64,000 nt of DNA, from the NCBI RefSeq assembly GCF_963676935.1, contig NZ_OY781470.1:2948680-3012679 (forward strand). Direction: 5' to 3'. The stretch comes from Halarcobacter sp. (GTDB taxonomy: Bacteria > Campylobacterota > Campylobacteria > Campylobacterales > Arcobacteraceae). This document shows positions 8,952 to 16,693 of the stretch, in pieces (position 1 is the first letter of the stretch; each line of letters opens with the position of its first letter). Below the pieces are notes generated by a model that saw only the letters and a list, made by a program, of their open reading frames with translations, did no database searches and was not told the origin of the DNA. The position numbers were made by a program, and so were the translations under genes.

Positions 8952-9606
8952 AAACTATATCTGGACACTACCCACACGAGTATTTCACTCAAGTTTTGTA
9001 CTACTTATAGTTATTTGTTATTTAACAGGAGATGATGATACAATTTTAATCCATGCTATTTCAGGTTATCTTTTACTTGTTACTCTATTTTTTAGATTTG
9101 GATGGGGATTTTTTGGTCCAAAATATTCAAAGTTTAAAGATTTTGCCTTAGATACAAAAAAAGCAAAAGAGTTTGCAAAAAATATCTTTAGTCCAAAAGA
9201 GTTTTATAATGGACATAACCCTTTAGCTTCCTATGTAATGATAAGTATGTTAATAGTAGTTACTATAATAATATTTACAGGAAGTTTAACTTATGGTTCC
9301 CAAGAAGCAAAAGGTTTTTTTGGCTTCTTAGAAAAAATCAAAACCTATAAACATATCCATGAGTTTTTTGCAAATTTTCTTTACCTTCTTATTTTCTTAC
9401 ATCTTAGTGGAATTGCAATGGATAGATTACTACATAAAGAGAATCAAACTCTAAAATCTATAATAAATGGTTTTAAGTATGGCAAAGAAAAAATAGAAGT
9501 AAGATTAAATATTTTTCAAAAACTTTATGCTTTTTTATTTTTAATTATATTTTTTAGTTTTTTAATATATTTAATAGTAGATAAAACAAACCCTTTTATC
9601 TATTAA
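8944..9606 (+). CDS. Cytochrome b561-family membrane protein
   Basis: A 220-residue four-helix b-type cytochrome of the bacterial b561/hydrogenase-b group. Histidines suitable for two haems occur in TRVFHSSF (H15), LIHAISGY, NGHNPLASY and the last helices (HIHEFF, FLHLSG). It is a paralogue of the b561 domain at 13307, sharing the WTLPTRVFH start and GPKYS, GHNP-ASYVM and GYK/GFK blocks, but stops after a last helix without the diheme tail. Its start lies inside the kinase gene. It probably passes quinol electrons to a periplasmic partner; none is encoded directly beside it. Confidence 0.85.
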   Translation: MNKNYIWTLPTRVFHSSFVLLIVICYLTGDDDTILIHAISGYLLLVTLFFRFGWGFFGPKYSKFKDFALDTKKAKEFAKNIFSPKEFYNGHNPLASYVMISMLIVVTIIIFTGSLTYGSQEAKGFFGFLEKIKTYKHIHEFFANFLYLLIFLHLSGIAMDRLLHKENQTLKSIINGFKYGKEKIEVRLNIFQKLYAFLFLIIFFSFLIYLIVDKTNPFIY

Positions 9607-9607
9607 T

Positions 9608-10576
9608 CTACTCTTTTGATTTTGTTAATAAAATAAGTCCTGTAACTGTAACTATTAAACCTACAAAACCTGTAGCGTTTGGTAAGGCTGCATTTAAAAA
9701 TAAAAGCTCTCCAACTAAAGCAAAAAATACTTCCCCTGACTGTGTAGCATCCACAAGCATTAGTTTACTTGAAGTATCTGCATGATTCCTTGCATATAAA
9801 AAAAGTGAAGTAGCTATAACTCCTGATAATAAAGTCACAATAGCTACATTGATATATTGTGATGTTGAAGGTACAGTTGCATCTGTAGTAAAATATAAGA
9901 CTATCCATAAAGGAAAACTTCCTAGAGTTAGCAAAAACACTTTTACAAAAGTGTTATTTAAAACCTTATAGTCTTTATTTTTATCTATTCTTTTCTTTTT
10001 CTCTTCCCAAACCAATTGATTACCAAAAGGGTAACAAAAAGATGCCACTAAAACAGGTAAAAAACCTAAAAGAAGTGGCTCAATATTATTTATATCAAAA
10101 TGACTAATATTTACTAAAGTGATGCCTACAAATATTATTAAAGTAAAAATCCAAATCTTTTTTGATAATTTTTTACCAAAAAAAGATAAAACAAAAAGTG
10201 AGGAGATAAGTGTAATCTGCCAAGTTGTTGCCACCACCCAAGCAGGTGAAAAATCTGCTGCATAACATAGAAGAGAATAAAAACATCCAAAACCAATAGT
10301 TCCAGCAATTGTCCAAAATCTAAAATTATCAATATACTCTTTTAAAACAGCTTTGAAATATGAAATTCCTCTAAAAATAATAAAACCTATACTAAAAAAT
10401 AAGATAAGATAAACAAGCCTTAAAGAACCAGAAAAATACCAATGTCCCCCATCTAAAGAGATTGCTCTATTTATTAAAAAGGTAGCTGTAAAAAATATTG
10501 CAGCTAAAAGTCCAACAATTAAAAGGAATACAGTAGTATGGGTATAACTATCAATAATATCTTTAATTTTATTCAA
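9608..10576 (-). CDS. EmrE-type multidrug efflux transporter family protein (DMT superfamily)
   Basis: A 322-residue membrane protein with about ten helices, of the length and layout of the multidrug-resistance-efflux family within the drug/metabolite superfamily. Recognisable stretches are the N-terminal FFTATFLINRAISL, the central YPFGNQLVW and the C-terminal DATQSGEVFFALVGE. The start is a TTG with AAGGAA seven bases upstream. Its 3' end is one base from the b561 gene on the other strand, so the two units converge without room for a separate terminator. The substrate is unknown. Confidence 0.75.
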   Translation of the reverse strand: MNKIKDIIDSYTHTTVFLLIVGLLAAIFFTATFLINRAISLDGGHWYFSGSLRLVYLILFFSIGFIIFRGISYFKAVLKEYIDNFRFWTIAGTIGFGCFYSLLCYAADFSPAWVVATTWQITLISSLFVLSFFGKKLSKKIWIFTLIIFVGITLVNISHFDINNIEPLLLGFLPVLVASFCYPFGNQLVWEEKKKRIDKNKDYKVLNNTFVKVFLLTLGSFPLWIVLYFTTDATVPSTSQYINVAIVTLLSGVIATSLFLYARNHADTSSKLMLVDATQSGEVFFALVGELLFLNAALPNATGFVGLIVTVTGLILLTKSKE

Positions 10577-10639
10577 TTTAATTTCCTTAAAGTTGTTTGA
10601 TTTGATTAAAAAAAAACAGAATTGTACTATATTGTTGTT

Positions 10640-10653
10640 AAAATGATCATTTT
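10640..10653. promoter_or_regulatory. Perfect 14-bp palindrome in a divergent promoter region
   Basis: AAAATGATCATTTT is a perfect palindrome between the efflux gene (minus) and the HD-GYP gene (plus). It is flanked on both sides by the direct repeat TTGTTAAAAT, which overlaps it on the left. This could be an operator for either gene, but palindromes of this kind arise by chance in AT-rich DNA. Confidence 0.3.
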
Positions 10654-10715
10654 TTGTTAAAATAAGATTTATATTTAAATATAATCCAATAAATAATTAT
10701 ATACCTAGGATCACT

Positions 10716-12293
10716 GTGAACATAAAAAAAATAGTAACACTTACATTTGTTGTAATTATTCTTCTTATTTTGGCAACATTTTTCCTAAATGCTGTTTTAC
10801 TTACTAAATTGGAAGAAAATAACCAATCAAGAAAAGAGATATCTAAACTTGTTTTGATGCAAGAGAATATGAACATACTTGTTAAAGATGCGACTACAAC
10901 AACTAATAAAAAAGAATTATATGATACAAAAAAAGAGTTTCATAAATATGAAAAAATGTTTGAAGAGTTAAAAAACAAATTAATAATAAAAGATAAAGAT
11001 GATTTTTTAGATTTTTTTATAAAAGATATTCATAAAAATTCAAAAATTTTAAATCACTTAGCATTACTCTCAAAATCTGAAAAAGAGATAGAAAAGAATT
11101 TTGACAATATATATAATTTACAATTAGAACAAATAGAATTAAAAAATCTTTTTTCAGAAAATTATCCAAAAGAAAATATTTTAAGAACAAACCTAGAACA
11201 AGATATTCTAAAAACTAAAAATATAAGATTAATAAAAAGTTTTTCTGACATAAAATATTACAGTAAAGAGGTTCTTTTTCAATATAAAGAAAAAGAATAT
11301 TTAGATACTTGGATTGAAAAAATTGAATCCCTTAGCAACTCTTATGAAAATAGAAAAATAAAAGATTATTTAGAAATAGTTAAAGTTATAGGTGATTATG
11401 TAATAAGACTTAATATTTTAGAACTAAATGAAAAATCTTTACAAAGAACTATATATGAAATTGTAAATAGAAATAAAGAGTTAAATCTAAAAATTGAAGA
11501 AGAGATAGAAACTATAACCTCAGAATTTATCGCTAATACTTTCACTTTTATGATAATACTACTTTTAATTACTATTTTAATAATTATTTTTCTATCAATA
11601 AAAGTAAATAAAAATGTAGCCTTAAGTTTTAATGAAGTTGAAAATAAAGTACAAGAGGGATTAAGTACAATAAAAAACCTAAATAAGGAGATTGAAGAGA
11701 CCCAAAGAGAAGTTGTTTTTACTATGGGTGCTATTGGTGAAACCAGAAGTAAAGAAACAGGAAATCATGTAAAAAGAGTTGCTGAGTATTCAAAACTTCT
11801 TGCTTTATATGTTGGTTTACCTGAAAAAGAAGCAGAGATGTTAAAACAAGCAAGTCCTATGCATGATATTGGGAAAGTGGCTATCCCTGATGCCATTTTA
11901 AATAAACCTGGGCGTTTTGATGAAAAAGAAAGAAAAATTATGGATACCCATGCAAAATTAGGATTTGAGATGTTAAAACATTCAAATAGACCTCTTCTTA
12001 AATGTGCTTCCACTGTAGCCCTTGAACACCATGAGAAGTGGGATGGAACAGGATATCCTAGAAAACTAAAAGGGGAAGATATTCATATATATGGAAGGAT
12101 TACTGCTTTAGCCGATGTATTTGATGCTTTAGGTAGTGATAGATGTTATAAAAAAGCTTGGGATGATGAAAGAATCTTTAATCTTTTTAGAGAGGAACGT
12201 GGAAAACATTTTGATCCAAAACTTATAGATATCTTTTTTGAACATTTAGACGAATTTTTAAAAATACGAGAAACTTTTAAAGACAATTTGTAA
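10716..12293 (+). CDS. Membrane-bound HD-GYP domain phosphodiesterase
   Basis: A 525-residue protein with an N-terminal membrane helix (about 8-29), a helical periplasmic sensor of about 240 residues, a second helix (about 272-294), a coiled-coil linker and a C-terminal HD-GYP domain. The catalytic blocks are complete: the first metal histidine in GNHVKRV, MHDIGK, the HHEKWDGTGYP signature and DVFDAL. HD-GYP enzymes break down cyclic di-GMP. The start is GTG with AGGA upstream. The gene stands alone, so its sensor input is unknown. Domain calls are firm and substrate follows from the family. Confidence 0.9.
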   Translation: MNIKKIVTLTFVVIILLILATFFLNAVLLTKLEENNQSRKEISKLVLMQENMNILVKDATTTTNKKELYDTKKEFHKYEKMFEELKNKLIIKDKDDFLDFFIKDIHKNSKILNHLALLSKSEKEIEKNFDNIYNLQLEQIELKNLFSENYPKENILRTNLEQDILKTKNIRLIKSFSDIKYYSKEVLFQYKEKEYLDTWIEKIESLSNSYENRKIKDYLEIVKVIGDYVIRLNILELNEKSLQRTIYEIVNRNKELNLKIEEEIETITSEFIANTFTFMIILLLITILIIIFLSIKVNKNVALSFNEVENKVQEGLSTIKNLNKEIEETQREVVFTMGAIGETRSKETGNHVKRVAEYSKLLALYVGLPEKEAEMLKQASPMHDIGKVAIPDAILNKPGRFDEKERKIMDTHAKLGFEMLKHSNRPLLKCASTVALEHHEKWDGTGYPRKLKGEDIHIYGRITALADVFDALGSDRCYKKAWDDERIFNLFREERGKHFDPKLIDIFFEHLDEFLKIRETFKDNL

Positions 12294-12370
12294 AGAAATT
12301 GTCAAGAACATTCCCACTTACACTTTATACTCTTCTTTTATAATTTCAATAGAAATAAAAAGGAGAAGAG

Positions 12371-12772
12371 ATGAAAAAGATAATTATTCCTGCACTTATT
12401 GCAACTCTTTCATTTAGTAGTGTGATAGATAACTACTTAACTAATCTAAAAAATGAAGTTATAAAAGTAGAACCAAACTTTAAAGGCTTTGATCTAAAAA
12501 GAGGTGAAAAGATATTTACCTCTACACATATGGGGAAAAAAGGTAAAGAGGTTTCATGTACATCGTGTCATGGAATAGATTTAACAAAATCCCATGAAAA
12601 CTTTTTTACTGCAAAGATTATTGAACCACTATCACCAAAAATAAACCCTAAAAGACTGACTAAAGAGAAAAAAATAAGAAAATGGCTCAAAAGAAATTTT
12701 AATGATGTCTACAATAGAGAAGGCACAGCAAAAGAAAAAGGTGATGTACTTACTTACATCATGTCAAAATAA
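12371..12772 (+). CDS. SHP-like monohaem cytochrome c (DUF1924)
   Basis: A 133-residue secreted cytochrome with a signal peptide (about residues 1-17) and one haem site C63-T-S-C66-H67. The C-terminal half, with RKWLKRNFNDVYNREGTAKE and KGDVLTYI, is diagnostic of the DUF1924/SHP family first described in Rhodobacter sphaeroides, where a distal Asn is the sixth haem ligand and O2 can bind. N109 is in the right place. The two cysteines usual in this segment (RNC and REC) are here F110 and G118. A strong ribosome site (AAAAAGGAG) precedes the ATG, and a TATAAT-like box lies near 12339. It heads a cluster with DHC and b561-DHC, as in known SHP operons. Confidence 0.82.
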   Translation: MKKIIIPALIATLSFSSVIDNYLTNLKNEVIKVEPNFKGFDLKRGEKIFTSTHMGKKGKEVSCTSCHGIDLTKSHENFFTAKIIEPLSPKINPKRLTKEKKIRKWLKRNFNDVYNREGTAKEKGDVLTYIMSK

Positions 12773-12783
12773 AGGAGGATAAA

Positions 12784-13296
12784 ATGAGATTAATATTTTT
12801 ATTTACCATTTTTATATCAACTCTTTTTGCAGATTGGTATAGTTATAAAAAACCTGGAGTTGCTCCTGTTCAAAATAAACTTTATATAAATGAATGTGCA
12901 GCTTGTCACTTTGCATACCAGCCAGGACTTTTGCCAAGTAATTCTTGGAAAAAAATGATGGCTGGTTTAGATAATCACTTTGGCGTTGATGCAACACTGC
13001 TTGATGAAGATTTTAAAGTTATATCAAAATATTTAGATGATAATAGTGCCCAAAAAGCTTTAGCTTATAAAAGAAGTAAAAAAATAGCTAGAACAATGAG
13101 AAATGATGGAAGTATAATTGCCATTAGTAAAACACCCTATTTTATAAAAGAACATAGAGAGATTCCAAAAAGATTTATTAATCAAAAAAAGGTAAAAGGG
13201 CTTTTTAATTGTACAGCTTGTCATACAACTGCACAAAAAGGGATTTATTCAGAAAGGGATATTTTAATTCCAAATTATGGTAAATGGGATGATTAA
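12784..13296 (+). CDS. Diheme cytochrome c (DHC family)
   Basis: A 170-residue secreted protein with a 16-residue signal peptide ending LFA and two haem sites, CAACH near residue 38 and CTACH near 142. The LPSNSWKKMMAGLDNHFG block and the KTPYFIKEHREIPKRF block are typical of DHC proteins, the electron donors of SHP. It follows the SHP gene by 11 bases with AAAGGAGG at its start, and precedes the b561 gene by ten bases. It probably shuttles electrons between the membrane b561 and SHP, which is family knowledge applied here. Confidence 0.88.
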   Translation: MRLIFLFTIFISTLFADWYSYKKPGVAPVQNKLYINECAACHFAYQPGLLPSNSWKKMMAGLDNHFGVDATLLDEDFKVISKYLDDNSAQKALAYKRSKKIARTMRNDGSIIAISKTPYFIKEHREIPKRFINQKKVKGLFNCTACHTTAQKGIYSERDILIPNYGKWDD

Positions 13297-13306
13297 GGAG
13301 AGTTCT

Positions 13307-14074
13307 ATGAAATCTTATATTTGGACACTTCCAACAAGAGTGTTTCATTGGTTATTTGCAACATCTATTTTATTGGCTTTCTTAACTGATGATGACAATC
13401 TTTTAACCTATCATGCAATAATTGGTTATTCAATTTTTATTCTTTTAGGTTTTCGATTTTTTTGGGGAATTGCTGGACCTAAATACTCTAGATTTAGTGA
13501 TTTTCCATTAAGTATAAAAGCTTTAAAAGAATTTTTATCAAATATTTTTTCACATAAAGAGTATGCAGGACATAATCCTGCTGCTTCATATGTAATGATT
13601 GCAATGTTTGTAGTAACTGCTTTAACTATTATAAGTGGTGTTTTAACATTTGGTATTCAAGAAGGAAAAGGTTTATTATCTTTTCTAAATAATTCTTATT
13701 ATAAAGAGATGGAGATATTTGAAGAGATACATGAATTTTGTTCAACCCTTTTAATTATATTAATTGTTGCCCATATTGGAGGAGTTTTAAGCGATAGATT
13801 ACTCAAGCCTGAGACACAAACACTAAATTCAATTTTTACAGGTTATAAAACTTTAAATATAGTAAAAAATGTAAAATTAAATATTTTTCAAAAAGCCTTA
13901 GGGTTTTTATTTTTGATTATTTTTATTTTATTTTTAGTTTTTAGTTTTACAAATCAAGGGAATTTACTTCTAGTTTCAAAATATGAACCCATAAATTATG
14001 AAAAGAAAAATGAGCTTTTTGTAAGTGAGTGTGCATCGTGCCACACTCTGTATCCCTCCAAATATCTTGCCTGA
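13307..14074 (+). CDS. Cytochrome b561 with a truncated diheme cytochrome tail (frameshifted fusion)
   Basis: Residues 1 to about 215 form a b561 domain with haem histidines in TRVFHWLF, TYHAIIGY, GHNPAASY and IHEF/VAHIGG. A last membrane helix leads into a DHC-like tail that carries its first haem site, ECASCHTLYPS, and then stops at 14074. The frame is open upstream to 13277, but the ATG at 13307 has AAGGAG seven bases before it and begins at MKSYIWTLPTRVFH, like the paralogue at 8944. The rest of the diheme domain continues in the next frame from about 14058. The intact product would be about 369 residues. Confidence 0.85.
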   Translation: MKSYIWTLPTRVFHWLFATSILLAFLTDDDNLLTYHAIIGYSIFILLGFRFFWGIAGPKYSRFSDFPLSIKALKEFLSNIFSHKEYAGHNPAASYVMIAMFVVTALTIISGVLTFGIQEGKGLLSFLNNSYYKEMEIFEEIHEFCSTLLIILIVAHIGGVLSDRLLKPETQTLNSIFTGYKTLNIVKNVKLNIFQKALGFLFLIIFILFLVFSFTNQGNLLLVSKYEPINYEKKNELFVSECASCHTLYPSKYLA

Positions 14075-14417
14075 AAAATCTTGGAAAATATTAATGTCAG
14101 ATTTAAAAAATCATTTTGGAGATGATGCTTCTTTAGATGAAGAAGATACTCAAAATATACTTAACTTTTTGCTGGAAAATAGTGCTGAAAAAAGTACAAA
14201 AGAGGCAAGTGTAAAGGTTTTGAACTCTATTAAAAATAAAGATATAATAACTATAACACAAACATCTTTTTGGAAAAAAGAACATAAAAATATTCCAAAA
14301 GAGATTTTTAAAAATAGTGAAGTAAAAACTAAAGCAAACTGCAGTGCTTGTCACATGGATATAGAAAAGGGTTTAATTGAAGATGATAAAATTAAAGATA
14401 TTAACAGTTTTATGTAG
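14058..14417 (+). pseudogene. C-terminal diheme cytochrome part of the frameshifted b561-DHC fusion
   Basis: This stretch, one frame ahead of the b561 gene, reads PNILPEKSWKILMSDLKNHFGDD and on to the second haem site CSACH near 14340. It aligns block by block with the stand-alone DHC at 12784 (GLLPSNSWKKMMAGLDNHFG and the KEH-x-x-IPK-x-F block). The frame runs upstream to a GTG at 14025, but the codons before 14058 make no sense as a protein start. An extra T at 14057 in TATCCCTCCA explains the break exactly. It may be a real mutation, a sequencing error, or a +1 slip at CCC-T. Confidence 0.8.
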
Positions 14418-14793
14418 TTTATTTTTGTTTACCTCTTTATATGCTAGTAAACACAATTTTGATTTTCACGAATACAAAAAAGAGCATATTCATAAAAATC
14501 TCGATTATTTAAATCTAAATGAGAATCAGCTTGAAAAGATAAAAAAAACTCTAATCAAATATAGAAAGAAATATGCAAAATATACTAAAAAAAGAGCTTC
14601 TAAAGAGTTAAGATTAAAAGAACTTTTCAAAGCAGACAACTTTAATGAAGAAAAATATGAAGATATATTAGAAGATATATTAGAAGATGAAATAGAATTA
14701 GAAATAAAAGTATTAAAAAAAATTCATTCTATTTTAACACCTGAACAAAGGGAAAAATTTTCTTTTTATCTAAAGGAGTGGAGAGTTGAATAA
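14377..14793 (+). CDS. Spy/CpxP-like periplasmic protein
   Basis: A 138-residue secreted, highly charged helical protein: signal peptide to about residue 23, then long helices and the LTPEQREKF motif of the LTxxQ (Spy/CpxP) family, which senses or chaperones at the envelope and often modulates a two-component kinase. The TTG at 14377 has AAAAGGG five bases upstream; the ATG at 14383 is an alternative start two codons later. It begins inside the end of the broken DHC frame and overlaps the regulator gene by eight bases. A feedback role on the adjacent kinase is plausible by analogy with CpxP-CpxA. Confidence 0.75.
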   Translation: MKMIKLKILTVLCSLFLFTSLYASKHNFDFHEYKKEHIHKNLDYLNLNENQLEKIKKTLIKYRKKYAKYTKKRASKELRLKELFKADNFNEEKYEDILEDILEDEIELEIKVLKKIHSILTPEQREKFSFYLKEWRVE

Positions 14794-15454
14794 AAATGTT
14801 CTTTTAGTAGAAGATGACAAACAAATGGAGAGTTTTATATGTGAGTATTTAGAAGATTATGATTTTAACTGTACAAGTTTTCATGATCCAAAAGAAGCAT
14901 TAAAAGAGTTTGAAAAAAATTCTCTAAATTTTGATATTGTTATTTTAGATTTAATGCTTCCTAATATGGATGGGTTTGACCTTTTTAAAAAACTTAAAAA
15001 AACAAGAGATATTCCTGTAATTATATCTTCCGCAAGGGGAGATATTGGAAATAAAATCCATGGCTTTGAGTTGGGAGTTGATGATTATTTAGCCAAACCT
15101 TATGAACCCAGAGAATTAGTACTTAGAATTAACTCCATACTAAAAAAGAGCCACTCTTCCAAAATTAAAATTAATGAATTTATAATAGATAAATTAAATT
15201 ATGAAGTAAGTTTAAACAACTACCCTATAGAGTTTACAAAAATAGAATTTGATATTTTTATTTTTTTAATTGAAAACCTAAATAAAGTTTCATCAAGGGA
15301 GCAAATTCTTCATGCTACTTCTTTAGATGAAAATACAAAAAATAGAACCATTGACATGCACATCTCAAATATAAGATATAAGATAGGAGATGATCCTAAG
15401 GAATCAAAATATATCAAATCTGTTTGGGGCATTGGTTACAAATTTGTAGGATAA
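14786..15454 (+). CDS. OmpR-family response regulator
   Basis: A 222-residue regulator with receiver residues E9-D10-D11, phosphoacceptor D55 in VILDLMLP and the lysine in LAKPYEP, followed by a winged-helix DNA-binding domain ending KSVWGIGYKF. The start is TTG with AAAGGAG upstream, inside the Spy-like gene. The next gene, two bases away, encodes its kinase. It most likely controls the SHP-DHC-b561 cluster in front of it. Confidence 0.92.
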   Translation: MNKNVLLVEDDKQMESFICEYLEDYDFNCTSFHDPKEALKEFEKNSLNFDIVILDLMLPNMDGFDLFKKLKKTRDIPVIISSARGDIGNKIHGFELGVDDYLAKPYEPRELVLRINSILKKSHSSKIKINEFIIDKLNYEVSLNNYPIEFTKIEFDIFIFLIENLNKVSSREQILHATSLDENTKNRTIDMHISNIRYKIGDDPKESKYIKSVWGIGYKFVG

Positions 15455-15455
15455 A

Positions 15456-16646
15456 ATGAGTATTAGAAAAAAAATATCAATTTTATTTATAATTAGTCTT
15501 ATTTTAATGATAATAATAGGATTATGGATAGATAAAATCAATTCTCAAAGGATTGAAGATTTAGCAACTGACAAATATCTAAAAATATCAAATGAGATAT
15601 TTCTAAATATTGATGATAAAAATAAAATTGATGAGATTATAAAAAAATATGGACTTAAACAATTAGAAAAATCTGATAATACACTTAGTAGAATATATTA
15701 TAAAAAACATACCTTTGGATTTATATCTATTTCACAAATACCCTTTGAAGATGAATTTATAATTCACATAAAATATTTAGATGATGAATATATATTAAAA
15801 AGCCAAGATGAAAGAAACATAAATGAAAAACTAACTCTAAATATCTTAGTATTTTTAGATATATTTGTTCTAATAATCATATTTTTATATATACTAAAAC
15901 TTCTATCACCACTTAAAAAAATCACAAAAGAGATTGATCACTTTTCAAATGGAGATTTCTCTTGTAGAATAGATATAAATTCAAATGATGAGATTGGTAC
16001 ATTAGCTAATACTTTTAATTCAATGGCAAAAAACTTGGAAGAATTAATTAAAACAAGAGAAGACCTATTAAGAGATATAGGGCATGAACTTAGAACCCCT
16101 ATAGCAAAAGGGAAGTTTGTTATTGAGAAATTTAATCCTTCCCAAAATAAAGAGCTTTTAAAAAGAATCTTTTTAGATTTGGAAACTCTTACTAATGAAC
16201 TAATTCAATTGGAAAAATTAAACTCTTCAAATCTAAATTTCACAAAATTTAGTGCTGAAACACTAATTTTAGAAGCATTAAATAAATTGTATATAAAAGA
16301 TGAATCAAAAGTAAAATTACATATTTCTGATGATTTTAAGATTTATGCTGATTTAGAGTATTTAAGTATTGCTTTAAAAAATCTAATTGACAATGCTTTA
16401 AAATATACTACTAATTATCCAATAAAAATTGAAGCTGTTGAAAATAAAATTATCGTAAAAAATAGTGCAGATAAACTTTCAAAAGATATTGAGCATTATT
16501 TAAAACCTTTTATTCAAGAATCTTCCCAAAGAGACGGGTTTGGTCTTGGTCTAAGTATTGTTAATAAAATCCTGGTTAAACATAAATTTGAATTGGAATA
16601 TTCATATAAAAATAAAGAAAATATCTTTACTATACATATAAAATAA
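15456..16646 (+). CDS. Sensor histidine kinase, CpxA/ArsS-like
   Basis: A 396-residue kinase with membrane helices at about 7-24 and 127-147, a periplasmic sensor of about 100 residues, HAMP, H box RDIGHELRTPIAK with H210, N box KNLIDNALKYT and G2 box GFGLGLSI. The G1 box region is short and atypical (NSADKLSKDIEHYL), as in ArsS/RssA-like Campylobacterota kinases. The ATG lies two bases after the regulator stop. Together with the Spy-like protein this looks like an envelope or redox stress circuit. Confidence 0.9.
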   Translation: MSIRKKISILFIISLILMIIIGLWIDKINSQRIEDLATDKYLKISNEIFLNIDDKNKIDEIIKKYGLKQLEKSDNTLSRIYYKKHTFGFISISQIPFEDEFIIHIKYLDDEYILKSQDERNINEKLTLNILVFLDIFVLIIIFLYILKLLSPLKKITKEIDHFSNGDFSCRIDINSNDEIGTLANTFNSMAKNLEELIKTREDLLRDIGHELRTPIAKGKFVIEKFNPSQNKELLKRIFLDLETLTNELIQLEKLNSSNLNFTKFSAETLILEALNKLYIKDESKVKLHISDDFKIYADLEYLSIALKNLIDNALKYTTNYPIKIEAVENKIIVKNSADKLSKDIEHYLKPFIQESSQRDGFGLGLSIVNKILVKHKFELEYSYKNKENIFTIHIK

Positions 16647-16693
16647 TTAATATTGTAATCAACTAATCCACTTTTTTCTGTCATAATATAATT

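Noticed and set aside
12282-12303. Terminator after the HD-GYP gene (GACAATTT/AAATTGTC stem)
   Set aside because: The 8-bp stem is perfect but no T run follows on the plus strand, so termination is not supported.
14025-14417. An independent gene starting at the GTG at 14025
   Set aside because: The first eleven codons read the b561 haem-site DNA in a wrong frame, with no ribosome site; the homology starts only near 14058, so this is the rest of the frameshifted fusion.
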